Assembly: GCA_016787085.1 (NCBI GenBank)
Contig: JAEUVJ010000031.1
Coordinates: forward strand, 100,273-164,272
Reading direction: 5' to 3'
From: Chitinophagaceae bacterium
Lineage (GTDB): Bacteria > Bacteroidota > Bacteroidia > Chitinophagales > Chitinophagaceae
Length of the DNA: 64,000 nt
Positions 34,014 to 43,049 of the stretch are shown piece after piece. Both the position numbers and the translations under genes were made by a program. Numbering within the stretch: position 1 is the stretch's first letter; the number at the start of each line of letters is the position of its first letter. A model generated the notes under the pieces. It worked only from the letters and a program-made list of their open reading frames with translations. It was not told the DNA's origin and did not search any database.

Positions 34014-34900
34014 CAGTTCAGTTGTTCTATTTCGCTGATCGTTCTTTTAATGATCTCAAATGTATTCCTGTTATCATCATCAGACGGAACGTATTTGGCA
34101 AACTTTACGAAGTCTGCCAGTCGCAGCGACTGGGATAATTTTTCAAACAGGCCCCTGGTTATCGGTATTGTTTTCAACTGCACCACCAGGTCATCTGTTG
34201 TTTTCTGCAGCGAATGAATTCCTTTTTTCTTTTCTACATACAGCCTGAAAATATCCACGAGTTTCGAATAATATTCTTTAGGTTCCATCCGCTGCGACAA
34301 AAGTTTTTCCAGCTCCTTCATCGCTTCTTCGTACGGGCTGATGGCCGGTGCTGTTACCGGTACCACCGGTTTTTTCTTCCTGAATAAGAAATACAACAGC
34401 AAAGCGATAAGAAGAGCTCCTCCCCCGATGGCATACCATAACCACCATTTGTCTTTCTTCTTTTCGGGATATACTTCAAGAATATCTTTGATATCATGAT
34501 AGTCCTGGTCCGGGTTGAAACCTTCAGTGAATACTACTTCCACCGGGATAGAATCGGTTACAATGCCTTCCGCATACACAAATGAAGGTATTACCTGGCG
34601 GCCTGAATCAAAACTTGTAATGCGAATCACCTGTCTCAGCAGGGTTCCTTCATCTGTGTCAGAAGTATCTGTCTTTTGCTTTTCCAGTATCTCGAAATGC
34701 GGGATGGTATCTATCACGAAGAAACGGATCGTTTCATTCTCGGGAATATCCGCTTCCAGTGTCAGTTGAATGGGCTCTCCTATGAGTATTTTATTCTTAT
34801 CAACAGCCGCCTTGATCACCGTCTTTTGCGCATGGGTAAATAATGCTGATAATAGCAGGAGAAAGGAAAAGATGGCTTTATAGGAAATGGTTCTGCTCAT
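34013..34900 (-). CDS. BatD-like/DUF4381-like exported membrane protein
   Basis: A 295-residue protein: signal peptide (to about residue 24, ALFTHAQ), a periplasmic beta-rich region (about 25-150) like the first Ig-type domain of BatD, one transmembrane helix (WWLWYAIGGGALLIALLLYF, about 152-171), and a cytoplasmic helical tail ending SEIEQLN. It is about half the length of full BatD proteins. Position between DUF58 and batA fits the operon. Confidence 0.78.
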   Translation of the reverse strand: MSRTISYKAIFSFLLLLSALFTHAQKTVIKAAVDKNKILIGEPIQLTLEADIPENETIRFFVIDTIPHFEILEKQKTDTSDTDEGTLLRQVIRITSFDSGRQVIPSFVYAEGIVTDSIPVEVVFTEGFNPDQDYHDIKDILEVYPEKKKDKWWLWYAIGGGALLIALLLYFLFRKKKPVVPVTAPAISPYEEAMKELEKLLSQRMEPKEYYSKLVDIFRLYVEKKKGIHSLQKTTDDLVVQLKTIPITRGLFEKLSQSLRLADFVKFAKYVPSDDDNRNTFEIIKRTISEIEQLN

Positions 34901-34912
34901 GGATCAAAGTGG

Positions 34913-35785
34913 TCACCGGTTGCGGCTGATAAAGAATTTCTGCAGCACTTTCACATAGTCCTCATCTGTGCGTACGTGCAACAGGTCGCTGCCTGCATTT
35001 TTAAACGTTTGTGTACTGTATTCCGTCACCCGGAAAAACTCCTGCTGGTATTGATGACGGACAAATGAGTTACTACTGTCCACCCATTTGGTACTCCCTG
35101 ATTCTGCATCCTGCACCTGCAGCAATCCGGCATTGGGTAATTCCATGTCCATCTTATCATAGATCTTGATACCGATGATATCATGCTTTTTGGCAGCCAC
35201 CCGAAGTGCCTGTTCATAATTTGCATCCAGGAAATCACTCAGGACAAAAGCGATGCTTTTTTGCCTGGTGGCATTATTAAAGAACTTCAGCGCCGAACTT
35301 ACCTGAGTCCCCTTTCCTTTTGGTTCTTTACTCAGCAGCTCACGAACGATATACAAAGCATGCTGCCTTCCTTTTTTGGGAGGTATATACGCTTCCACTT
35401 TATCGCTGTAAAAGATCACGCCTATCTTATCAGCATTGTTCACTGCCGAAAAACTCAATACGGCACCTATCTCTGTGATGATGTCCCGTTTGTTGGAATG
35501 AACGGTACCAAACAATGAACTGCCGCTGATGTCCACCAGCAGCATCACGGTCAGTTCCCGTTCTTCTTCAAATACCTTGCTGAACGGATGACCAAACCGG
35601 GCAGATACGTTCCAGTCTATAAAACGGATATCGTCACCCGCTGCATACTCCCGGACCTCTTTAAAAGACATGCCCTTTCCTTTAAAAGCACTATGATACT
35701 CCCCGGTGAAAAGATCACTGGTCAGTTTCTTGCTTTTGATCTCCAGCAGGCGGACTTTTTTTATTATTTCTGATGTGGTCAGCAT
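34913..35785 (-). CDS. DUF58 domain protein of the MoxR-Bat operon
   Basis: A 290-residue soluble protein of the DUF58 family, whose VWA-like C-terminal part is recognised in MoxR-linked operons. Diagnostic segments are FKEVREYAAGDDIRFIDWNVSAR (about 41-63, central 20 residues typical) and LLVDISGSSLFGT (about 82-94). The gene lies 12 bases upstream of the BatD-like gene. Presumed to work with the MoxR ATPase as a chaperone-like complex; the client is unknown. Confidence 0.9.
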   Translation of the reverse strand: MLTTSEIIKKVRLLEIKSKKLTSDLFTGEYHSAFKGKGMSFKEVREYAAGDDIRFIDWNVSARFGHPFSKVFEEERELTVMLLVDISGSSLFGTVHSNKRDIITEIGAVLSFSAVNNADKIGVIFYSDKVEAYIPPKKGRQHALYIVRELLSKEPKGKGTQVSSALKFFNNATRQKSIAFVLSDFLDANYEQALRVAAKKHDIIGIKIYDKMDMELPNAGLLQVQDAESGSTKWVDSSNSFVRHQYQQEFFRVTEYSTQTFKNAGSDLLHVRTDEDYVKVLQKFFISRNR

Positions 35786-35854
35786 GAGAGGTGTCGGGTT
35801 ACCAGTTACTGGTTATTAGTTTCCGGCAACAGGTGACAAAAGACAATTTTGTAT

Positions 35855-36856
35855 TTATGGTACGTTTATTTGTTTGAGTATCTCTTCGATCACACCTTCT
35901 ACATTGATGCTTTCTGCTTCGGCTTCATAGGTCAGGCCGATACGGTGACGCAGCACGTCATAACAGATGCTCCTTACATCTTCAGGGATAACAAAACCTC
36001 TTTTATTCAGGAATGCCTGTGATTTGGAGGCCAGCGCCAGGTTAATACTACCTCTAGGTGATGCCCCATAGGAGATCAATGGCTTCAGCTTTTCCAGGTT
36101 ATATTTTTCCGGATTCCGGGTAGCAAAAACAATGTCCAGTATGTATTGCTCGATTTTCTCATCCATATACACCTGTTTTACCAGTTCTCTTGCATTCGCT
36201 ACTTCCTGTACAGACACTACTTGTTTTACGGACCCAAAGGCGGCTCCCTGTACATTCTGCCGGATGATCATCTGCTCTTCATGCATTTTTGGATAGCCCA
36301 CTATCACCTTCATGATAAAACGGTCCACCTGTGCTTCGGGCAGCGGATAGGTTCCCTCCTGCTCCAACGGGTTTTGCGTGGCCAATACCAGGAATGGTTC
36401 TTCCAGTTTATAGGTCGTATCGCCTATGGTCACCTGCCGTTCCTGCATCGCTTCCAGCAAAGCCGACTGCACTTTGGCCGGGGCCCTGTTGATCTCATCG
36501 GCAAGAATAAAATTGGCGAATATCGGCCCCTTGCGGACGACAAATTCATTCCGCTGCTGGTTATAGATCAGGGTACCGATCACGTCGGCAGGCAACAGGT
36601 CAGGAGTGAACTGGATGCGGCTGAACTTAGCATGAATAGCTTGCGAAAGTGATTTGATGGTAAGTGTCTTGGCTAGTCCCGGCACACCTTCCAATAAGAC
36701 GTGTCCATTACTGAGGAGGCCGATCAGGAGGCGGTCCAGCATGTGGCTTTGGCCCACGATCACATGTCCTACTTCTTCCCTGAGTTTATCTACAAACTGG
36801 CCGGCATGGCTGATGCGGTCATTCAACTGACGGATATCTTCTGCGGTTTTTAGCAT
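35855..36856 (-). CDS. MoxR family AAA+ ATPase
   Basis: A 333-residue MoxR ATPase, first gene of the Bat-type operon. Walker A is GVPGLAKTLT (about 58-67), Walker B is LADEINRAP (about 119-127), and the family-specific QEGTYPLPEAQVDRF follows (about 163-177). The C-terminal lid ends EEILKQINVP. MoxR proteins act with VWA-domain partners, here the DUF58 and BatA products, in envelope stress or protein maturation. Confidence 0.94.
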   Translation of the reverse strand: MLKTAEDIRQLNDRISHAGQFVDKLREEVGHVIVGQSHMLDRLLIGLLSNGHVLLEGVPGLAKTLTIKSLSQAIHAKFSRIQFTPDLLPADVIGTLIYNQQRNEFVVRKGPIFANFILADEINRAPAKVQSALLEAMQERQVTIGDTTYKLEEPFLVLATQNPLEQEGTYPLPEAQVDRFIMKVIVGYPKMHEEQMIIRQNVQGAAFGSVKQVVSVQEVANARELVKQVYMDEKIEQYILDIVFATRNPEKYNLEKLKPLISYGASPRGSINLALASKSQAFLNKRGFVIPEDVRSICYDVLRHRIGLTYEAEAESINVEGVIEEILKQINVP

Positions 36857-37005
36857 GGGATGAATTTAATAAGTGGCTGCAAAATACGAACTAAGGCTTA
36901 GCAAATTATTTGCCGATAATCCCTGTGGCAAAAAATACTATCTAAAACGGAGTACTTCTACCCTATATTTCATGGTAAAGATTGATTATTTTGAAATCTG
37001 AATCC

Positions 37006-37467
37006 ATGTTTATGCGAAAACAAACCATTACCTTATCATTTTTTGCACTTGTATTTTTTTTGATTACAAGTTGCGGAAAGGACAAAGACTTTACGCCAAC
37101 CAAAACAAAAACGGAACTGATTTGCTCCGGAACATGGAAGTTTGACAAAGCTACCGCAAGCGGTGTAGGCGATATATCATCACAACCTGCCTTGGCCTGT
37201 TATGTTGACAACACTATGACTTTTTCCTCCAATCTGACAGGAACTATTAGTGAAGGGGCCAATGTTTGCACTACACCAGCACCGGCAAATTTTACCTGGA
37301 GTTTTCTGAGCAGCGAAACAATTCTCCGCCTGAGTTTCACACTTTTTACCGGAGGTTCGCCAGATTTTACTATTGTTTCTCTATCCGAGACCAGCATGGT
37401 TCTTTCACAAACAATGACCATTGCTCCTTACCCTGCCACAACGATTGAAGTAACCTTCAAACATTAA
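37006..37467 (+). CDS. Lipocalin-like lipoprotein
   Basis: A 153-residue precursor with a lipoprotein signal (FALVFFLITSC, cysteine about residue 24) followed by a short beta-rich domain opening ELICSGTWKFDKA, which is the typical start of lipocalin-like domains in Bacteroidota. Two further cysteines (LACYVD, ANVCTT) may form a disulfide. ATG 37006 or 37012 are both possible starts. The ligand is unknown. Confidence 0.68.
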   Translation: MFMRKQTITLSFFALVFFLITSCGKDKDFTPTKTKTELICSGTWKFDKATASGVGDISSQPALACYVDNTMTFSSNLTGTISEGANVCTTPAPANFTWSFLSSETILRLSFTLFTGGSPDFTIVSLSETSMVLSQTMTIAPYPATTIEVTFKH

Positions 37468-37472
37468 AATCT

Positions 37473-39179
37473 TCAGGAAAGATATTTTCCTACGATCGGC
37501 ACCCTTCTGCCTATCCCAAATGCTTTACAACTGATACGGATGATCGGGCAGAACTGGTTTCGCTTATACTCATTGGTGTTGACCAGTTTCAGCACACGGT
37601 CAACAAGCACCTTATCAAATCCTTTGGCAATGATCTCCTTTGGTCCGTTGCGCAATTCAATATATTCATATAGCACCCTGTCCAGTGTATCATATTCCGG
37701 CAGACTGTCGCTGTCCTTCTGATCAGGTCTTAGCTCTGCGGAAGGTGCCTTGGTGATGATATTGACCGGGATGATCTCCTGCTTTTTATTGATATACCTG
37801 GCGAGAGCATATACCTGCGTTTTATAGGCATCCCCAAGAACACTCAAGCCTCCGGCCATGTCCCCATACAAAGTGCCATAGCCTGTTGCCAGTTCACTTT
37901 TATTCGAAGTATTCAGCAATATATAGCCAAACTTATTGGCAATTGCCATCAATACATTTCCCCGTGTGCGGCTCTGTATATTCTCTTCGGCAATACTGAA
38001 CGGAAGATCTTTAAAAACGGGCCTCAGCTCCGAGAGGAAAGACCCGTAAATATCTTTGATCGGGATAATGTCATAAGGATTATCCAGGTTCTTGCAAAGC
38101 TGCTCTGCATCTGATACGGAATGCGATGTTGAATACTGGGAAGGCATCAATATAGCCCTGACATTTTCCTTTCCCAGGGCTGCTACCGCCAGCGCCTGCG
38201 TTACGGCACTGTCTATCCCACCCGAAGATCCCAGGATGGCTTTGGTAAAACCCATTTTCCGGAAATAATCCCTGATGCCGAGGATAAGCGCATGGTATAT
38301 CTCACCGATATTCTTTTCATCAGATAAATAATCCAGCGTGTTGATACCTGCACCTGCTTCTTTGGCCGAGTAAAAATAGCTTCCCCCGGCTGCTTTGCCG
38401 GCAGACGCATTCACTTTTGATAACTCTTCCAACTGAAAGACCTGGAAGTCCTCTTCAAAGTATTTCATCTCCTTTACTTTGCTCCCGTTTACATCATATA
38501 CCAGGCTGCCACCATCGAATACGATCTCCGTTTGCGAGCCGACAGTATTACAATAAAGCATCGGCAATTGATATTTCTGTGTATGCGCCCTGACAATGCT
38601 GTTGCGGACAACATCCTGTGCATAGTTGTAAGGAGAAGCTGAGAGATTGATCATTACATCCGGCCCAAAGGGCATCAGTTTTTCCATCGGCGTGATCCGG
38701 TACAATGGATTATCCCCCATGTTCCAGATATCTTCACAGATCGTTACGGCCAGTTTTTTCCCTTTGAATTCTATTATCTTCCATTCAAAGGCCGGTTCAA
38801 AATACCGGTACTCATCAAAGACATCATAGTTTGGCAGCAATGTTTTATGTACTTCTGCTTTTATTTCTTTTTCGTGTAAAAGGAAAACGGCATTGAACAG
38901 ATCCTTTCCTTCTTTCAGCGGGTTGCGGGCCGGGCTGCCCACCAGCACACCGATCGTATCAGCATGTTGCTTGATCACGTCAAGGGATTCGTAACATTTG
39001 TTAATGAAATCATCAAACTCGAGAAAATCACGGGGAGGATAGCCGCATATACATAGCTCCGAAAAGACCACCAGGTCGGCTCCCTGCTTTTTGGCCAGGC
39101 CGATCCCTTCGATGATCTTTGCCCGGTTATTCTCAAAATTCCCGATATGATAATTCTGCTGTGCTAAGGCGATCTTCAT
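37473..39179 (-). CDS. nadE: Glutamine-hydrolysing NAD+ synthetase
   Basis: Converts deamido-NAD to NAD using glutamine-derived ammonia. The 568-residue protein fuses an N-terminal nitrilase-type glutaminase (triad E41, K112, C148 in TICEDIW) with a C-terminal synthetase bearing the PP-loop SSGGIDSAV (318-326). Both domains look intact. The ATG lies four bases after an exact -7 box (TAAATTTG), implying a leaderless message. It diverges from gldB, an arrangement also seen in other Bacteroidota. Confidence 0.95.
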   Translation of the reverse strand: MKIALAQQNYHIGNFENNRAKIIEGIGLAKKQGADLVVFSELCICGYPPRDFLEFDDFINKCYESLDVIKQHADTIGVLVGSPARNPLKEGKDLFNAVFLLHEKEIKAEVHKTLLPNYDVFDEYRYFEPAFEWKIIEFKGKKLAVTICEDIWNMGDNPLYRITPMEKLMPFGPDVMINLSASPYNYAQDVVRNSIVRAHTQKYQLPMLYCNTVGSQTEIVFDGGSLVYDVNGSKVKEMKYFEEDFQVFQLEELSKVNASAGKAAGGSYFYSAKEAGAGINTLDYLSDEKNIGEIYHALILGIRDYFRKMGFTKAILGSSGGIDSAVTQALAVAALGKENVRAILMPSQYSTSHSVSDAEQLCKNLDNPYDIIPIKDIYGSFLSELRPVFKDLPFSIAEENIQSRTRGNVLMAIANKFGYILLNTSNKSELATGYGTLYGDMAGGLSVLGDAYKTQVYALARYINKKQEIIPVNIITKAPSAELRPDQKDSDSLPEYDTLDRVLYEYIELRNGPKEIIAKGFDKVLVDRVLKLVNTNEYKRNQFCPIIRISCKAFGIGRRVPIVGKYLS

Positions 39180-39183
39180 ATAA

Positions 39184-39191
39184 CAAATTTA
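39184..39191 (-). promoter_or_regulatory. -7 box four bases before the nadE start
   Basis: TAAATTTG on the minus strand matches TAnnTTTG exactly. With transcription starting about six bases downstream, the nadE message would have essentially no 5' leader. A TTG lies 25 bases upstream, slightly beyond the usual spacing. Confidence 0.5.
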
Positions 39192-39279
39192 CACCCCTGC
39201 AGGCAATCATCGCTGTCAATTCAGGTTTCCGCTATCTTCGCAGGCAACATTTTTGAACCCATTTCGTTTAATAAAGGCT

Positions 39280-40317
39280 ATGAAAAATTTCCTTGCCTGT
39301 TTACTGGCCCTTATCCTTGTCATTTCCTGTAATAATAAGAAGAATATTCCCGATGTGTCGGGGATAAAAGTTGACCTGAATATTCAGCGGTTTGATAAAG
39401 ATTTTTTCGCTATTGACACAACGGGTATTGAAAAAGGTTTATCTGCCCTGCAAGTAAAATATCCCGTCTTTTTGCCGCTTTTTTTGCAAACTATCATTGG
39501 CGTTTCGGATGCAGTTGGCGCAAAGGAATTTTACAGCCGGTATAAACAGGTCTTTGATTCTGCACAAATAACCTATGACGACTTTGGTCCTGTAAAAAAA
39601 CAAATAGAGCAGGCATTCAGGTATGTAAAACATTATTTTCCGCAATATAAAGAGCCGTCGGCTATTATTACTACAGTGGGAGCCATGAACTCAAGACAGG
39701 ATATGGCGCAGATGGGGAACGGAGATTATACGCCCGACTTTATGGGACCTGGTTTCATCGGTATCAGCCTGCAGTTTTATCTCGGAAGAGATTTTTCACT
39801 TTACCAGCATGAATATTTCATTAATAACGTAGCCCCGTTATATGTTAGCCGCCGTTTTTCAAAGGAATACATTGTCGCTGACGTGATCAAGCTGGTAGCA
39901 GAAGATATTTTCCCCGATAAAAGCAAAGGGAGACCGCTGATCGAACAAATGATCGAAAGAGGAAAACAATGGTGGCTGCTGGATAAGTTCTTACCCGAAA
40001 CACCTGATTCTGTTAAAACCGGTTATACAAAAGAACAGCTGAAATGGTGCGAGGAGAACGAAGGACTGATCTGGAGCTATATCATCAAAAACGAAGATCT
40101 CTACTCGGTCAATGCGGCTACGCTGCAGACCTATATCGGCGAGGCGCCTTTCACCCCGGTCTTTTCACAGGAACTTTCACCGGGCAATATCGGTCAGTGG
40201 GTCGGCTGGCAGATCGTCAGGAAATATGCAGAGAAAAATCCGGGTATAAAACCGGAGGAAGTAATGCGGGCGGAAACAAAAAAAATTCTTGAAGAAGCTA
40301 AGTATAAGCCGAAATAA
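39280..40317 (+). CDS. gldB: Gliding motility lipoprotein GldB
   Basis: A 345-residue lipoprotein needed for gliding and chitin use in Flavobacterium. The precursor starts MKNFLACLLALILVISC (lipobox ending ISC, cysteine at about 17), then NIQRFDKDFFAIDT, a GldB hallmark. An upstream in-frame TTG at 39253 would add nine residues and spoil the n-region; 39280 is used. TATCTTCG (one mismatch to the -7 box) lies about 40 bases upstream. gldC is not adjacent here, unlike in Flavobacterium. Confidence 0.9.
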   Translation: MKNFLACLLALILVISCNNKKNIPDVSGIKVDLNIQRFDKDFFAIDTTGIEKGLSALQVKYPVFLPLFLQTIIGVSDAVGAKEFYSRYKQVFDSAQITYDDFGPVKKQIEQAFRYVKHYFPQYKEPSAIITTVGAMNSRQDMAQMGNGDYTPDFMGPGFIGISLQFYLGRDFSLYQHEYFINNVAPLYVSRRFSKEYIVADVIKLVAEDIFPDKSKGRPLIEQMIERGKQWWLLDKFLPETPDSVKTGYTKEQLKWCEENEGLIWSYIIKNEDLYSVNAATLQTYIGEAPFTPVFSQELSPGNIGQWVGWQIVRKYAEKNPGIKPEEVMRAETKKILEEAKYKPK

Positions 40318-40333
40318 GAAGTGAAAGGGATGA

Positions 40334-40720
40334 TCAGTTATTTTTCATGGGAACGATCATCTCAAAAGCAGGGATGTCTACATCAAACATCTGCTTGCTG
40401 CTGAGGTTCTCCATCTGGTAGGTGCCTTTCATTTTTCCCATTTCTGTGCGCAGGTTACAGCCGCTTACATATTGATATGTTTCGCCGGGTTGCAGTACAG
40501 GCTGTACACCGACAACACCTTCACCTTCTACTTCACGGTGCGTGCCGTTGCTATCGAATATCTGCCAGTTGCGGCGATGAAGTTTGATCGGAAATGAATT
40601 GTGATTTTCCAGCGTGATGCGATAAGCAAACATAAACTCCGACTGCAGCGGGTTGCTGTAATCAGGCTGGTAGAACGTCACCACACTGACCTGTACACCT
40701 TCGGAGATGATGCTGCTCAT
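40334..40720 (-). CDS. apaG: ApaG domain protein
   Basis: A 128-residue beta-sandwich (fibronectin-III-like) protein of the ApaG family. Typical segments are SNPLQSEFMFAYRITLENH and FPIKLHRRNWQIFDSNG, then VVGVQPVLQPGETYQYVSG. ApaG homologues are linked to cobalt/magnesium efflux in gamma-proteobacteria, but the biochemical role is unclear. It is convergent with gldB. Confidence 0.92.
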   Translation of the reverse strand: MSSIISEGVQVSVVTFYQPDYSNPLQSEFMFAYRITLENHNSFPIKLHRRNWQIFDSNGTHREVEGEGVVGVQPVLQPGETYQYVSGCNLRTEMGKMKGTYQMENLSSKQMFDVDIPAFEMIVPMKNN

Positions 40721-40819
40721 AAATATGGCTTTTCGTAAAAGTAAAGAAAAAGAATGATGTCTGTGAATCCGTAATTATTTTTGCTGCTACTCGTTACACA
40801 ATTTAAGCAATATAACAAT

Positions 40820-42271
40820 ATGAAAATAGCCGTAGCAAAAGGAGATGGGATCGGTCCGGAGATCATGGAGGCCGTACTCAGTGTATTTCAGGCGAATAAG
40901 GTTCCTTTATCGTATGATTACGTAGAGATGGGAAAATGGGTATTTGATAAAGGCTTTTCAAACGGTATGACACCGGATGCGAAAAATACGATTGAGCAAT
41001 TAGGCATACTGTTTAAAGGCCCGATGGAAACACCGAAAGGAAAAGGTGTAAAGAGTGTGAATGTAACCGCCCGCAAAACCTGGAACACCTATGCTAATAA
41101 GAGAGTGTTCCAGACCCTGCATGGCGTGGACACTGTTTTTAGCAAAGCGGGTATCCCGATTGATGTTACAGTAGTGCGGGAGAATATTGAAGATACCTAT
41201 GGCGGTGTAGAGCATATGCTCACACACGATGTGGCGTTGAGCCGCCGTTTCATCACCCGGCCGGGAAGTTTGCAGGTGATCAAGTATGCCTTTGAAATGG
41301 CCAAAAAGAAAAATGCCAGACGCATCACCTGCGGGCACAAAGCAAACATCATGAAGATCACGGATGGATTATTCCTCGAGTGTTTTTATGAAGTGGCTAA
41401 AGAATATCCTGATCTGAAAGCAGATGATGTGATAGTGGATGACCTGTGTATGAAATTAGTAACACGACCCGATACATTTGATGTAGTCGTACTGACCAAC
41501 CTGCAGGGTGATATTGTGTCTGATTTGTGTGCAGGATTGGTGGGAGGTTTGGGCTTTGCCCCTTCTGCCAATATCGGGGATCATATCTGCATATTCGAAG
41601 CGGTGCATGGCACTGCTCCTGACATTTCGGGGAAGAATATTGCTAACCCCACTGCGCTCCTGTTAAGCGGGCTGGCCATGCTGCGGCATTTAGGCTATAT
41701 GCAAAATGCAGCTGTGATCGAAAATGCGTTGCTCTATACGCTGGAGCAGGGCATACGTACCGGCGACTTCGGTGATAAAACCAAACCATCATTGAACACT
41801 ACACAATTTGCTGAAGCGATCATCAGCAATTTCGGTAAAGAGCCCAGAATAAACGCCAAACCGTTATTGCCAAACATGCCGGCCACCAATACACATTTCA
41901 AGCTGGAAAAAAATCCGATGCTGGTATCAAAGGAAATGGAAGAAGAGTCAATTGCCGGAGTAGATATGTTCATCGAAAGTGCTGAACAGCCGGAAATAAT
42001 TGCGCAAAAATGCCAGCGTCATGCGGGTGTAAAATTCAACCTGATCAATGTCAGCAACCGGGGCACGCAGGTATGGCCGACCGGATCGGTGTTTACCAAT
42101 CTGGTGAACCAGTACAATGTCCGTTTCGAAAGTATTGATGAATCTCCGCTCAATCAGCAGGATATTATCGGGCTATATGTAAGCCTGAGTGGTAATTTTA
42201 AAATATGCTCGCTGGAACTGTTGAACAAATGGGGAGATAAAAAAGCCTATTCGCTGGCGCAGGGACAATAA
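40820..42271 (+). CDS. icd: NADP-type isocitrate dehydrogenase
   Basis: Oxidative decarboxylation of isocitrate in the TCA cycle. The 483-residue protein begins MKIAVAKGDGIGPEIMEAVL (ATG 40820; the longer frame from 40781 is unlikely) and has the isopropylmalate/isocitrate dehydrogenase signature NLQGDIVSDLCAGLVGGLGF (about 217-236). VRENIEDTYGGVEH carries substrate contacts. It has about 130 extra C-terminal residues compared with the minimal fold, as in the Rickettsia/Bacteroidota-type enzyme. Cofactor preference is inferred from the family. A terminator follows. Confidence 0.92.
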   Translation: MKIAVAKGDGIGPEIMEAVLSVFQANKVPLSYDYVEMGKWVFDKGFSNGMTPDAKNTIEQLGILFKGPMETPKGKGVKSVNVTARKTWNTYANKRVFQTLHGVDTVFSKAGIPIDVTVVRENIEDTYGGVEHMLTHDVALSRRFITRPGSLQVIKYAFEMAKKKNARRITCGHKANIMKITDGLFLECFYEVAKEYPDLKADDVIVDDLCMKLVTRPDTFDVVVLTNLQGDIVSDLCAGLVGGLGFAPSANIGDHICIFEAVHGTAPDISGKNIANPTALLLSGLAMLRHLGYMQNAAVIENALLYTLEQGIRTGDFGDKTKPSLNTTQFAEAIISNFGKEPRINAKPLLPNMPATNTHFKLEKNPMLVSKEMEEESIAGVDMFIESAEQPEIIAQKCQRHAGVKFNLINVSNRGTQVWPTGSVFTNLVNQYNVRFESIDESPLNQQDIIGLYVSLSGNFKICSLELLNKWGDKKAYSLAQGQ

Positions 42272-42302
42272 GAGAAGTAAGATTTTCACGATGAGTTCAT
42301 TT

Positions 42303-42331
42303 AAAGGGAATGAATGATTCATTCCCTTTTT
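42303..42331 (+). terminator. Terminator of icd
   Basis: Perfect 13-bp arms (AAAGGGAATGAAT and its complement, 42303-42315 and 42317-42329) with a one-base centre lie 32 bases after the stop codon, with T-tract TTTTTT overlapping the end. Confidence 0.85.
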
Positions 42332-42420
42332 TGTTCTCCTGATTGTTGTAAATTACCGGTACTGTAATAGCTGAATATTTCATCAACATCCGTTTGAATC
42401 TTATAAATCTTAGCTCTGTC

Positions 42421-42870
42421 ATGCCAAAAGATACCCACAAATACACTAATGGAGAAGTGACGGTAGTATGGAAACCCAATGTCTGCATCCACTCTACCCT
42501 TTGCTGGAAAGGGCTGATCGAAGTATTCAATCCAAGGGAAAAACCCTGGATAAAAATGGATGGGGCCAGTACAGAAAAGATCATTGAACAGGTAAGAAAA
42601 TGTCCCAGTAGTGCGTTAAGCTATTTTCTGAATGAAGAACGACAGGTTTCCGCTGATGATCCTGATAAAGTGGTAAAAGAATCGGCCAGTATTTTAAAAA
42701 TAGAAGTTTCTCCCAGGGGGCCTTACCTGATCAAAACTGAATGCCTGATCGTACACAGCGATGGTAAAGAAGAAACAAAAACCGGAACGGTAGCATTATG
42801 CCGGTGTGGCTCATCAGGCAATAAACCTTATTGCGATGGCAGTCACCGGAGAACAGGATTTGAAGGATAA
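42421..42870 (+). CDS. Fer4-type (YjdI-like) and CDGSH iron-sulfur domain fusion protein
   Basis: A 149-residue protein joining an N-terminal mono-cluster ferredoxin-like domain of the YjdI/Fer4_19 type (NVCIHSTLCWKGL, then CPSSAL, about 19-65) to a C-terminal CDGSH domain (CRCGSSGNKPYCDGSH, about 128-143). The CDGSH motif coordinates a 2Fe-2S cluster by three Cys and one His. Fusion of both in one polypeptide suggests an electron-transfer or cluster-sensing role. No membrane anchor is present. ATG 42421 is used. Confidence 0.88.
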   Translation: MPKDTHKYTNGEVTVVWKPNVCIHSTLCWKGLIEVFNPREKPWIKMDGASTEKIIEQVRKCPSSALSYFLNEERQVSADDPDKVVKESASILKIEVSPRGPYLIKTECLIVHSDGKEETKTGTVALCRCGSSGNKPYCDGSHRRTGFEG

Positions 42871-42875
42871 AACAT

Positions 42876-43049
42876 TTACCGGATAAGGTGGAAATATTTT
42901 GCAGTGCCAATAGCGATCAGCAACACTCCTATGATCATCGCAGCTATGGCAGGTTGTAAATTACTTTTTTCTTCATAAGCATTTTTATGAAACAGGTAAA
43001 CACCTGCCAGGCAAAACAATATGCCCGTAATGCATAGCAGCCATGACAT
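42876..43049 (-). CDS. 57-aa two-helix membrane protein translationally coupled to the SUI1-type factor
   Basis: The frame encodes MSWLLCITGILFCLAGVYLF, a polar loop (HKNAYEEKSN), a second helix AAMIIGVLLIAIGTA and a short tail KYFHLIR. Its ATG shares a base with the TAA of the upstream gene (TAATG), the classic arrangement for translational re-initiation. Two clean hydrophobic helices with a short polar hairpin make accidental coding unlikely. The family is not recognised. Confidence 0.75.
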   Translation of the reverse strand: MSWLLCITGILFCLAGVYLFHKNAYEEKSNLQPAIAAMIIGVLLIAIGTAKYFHLIR

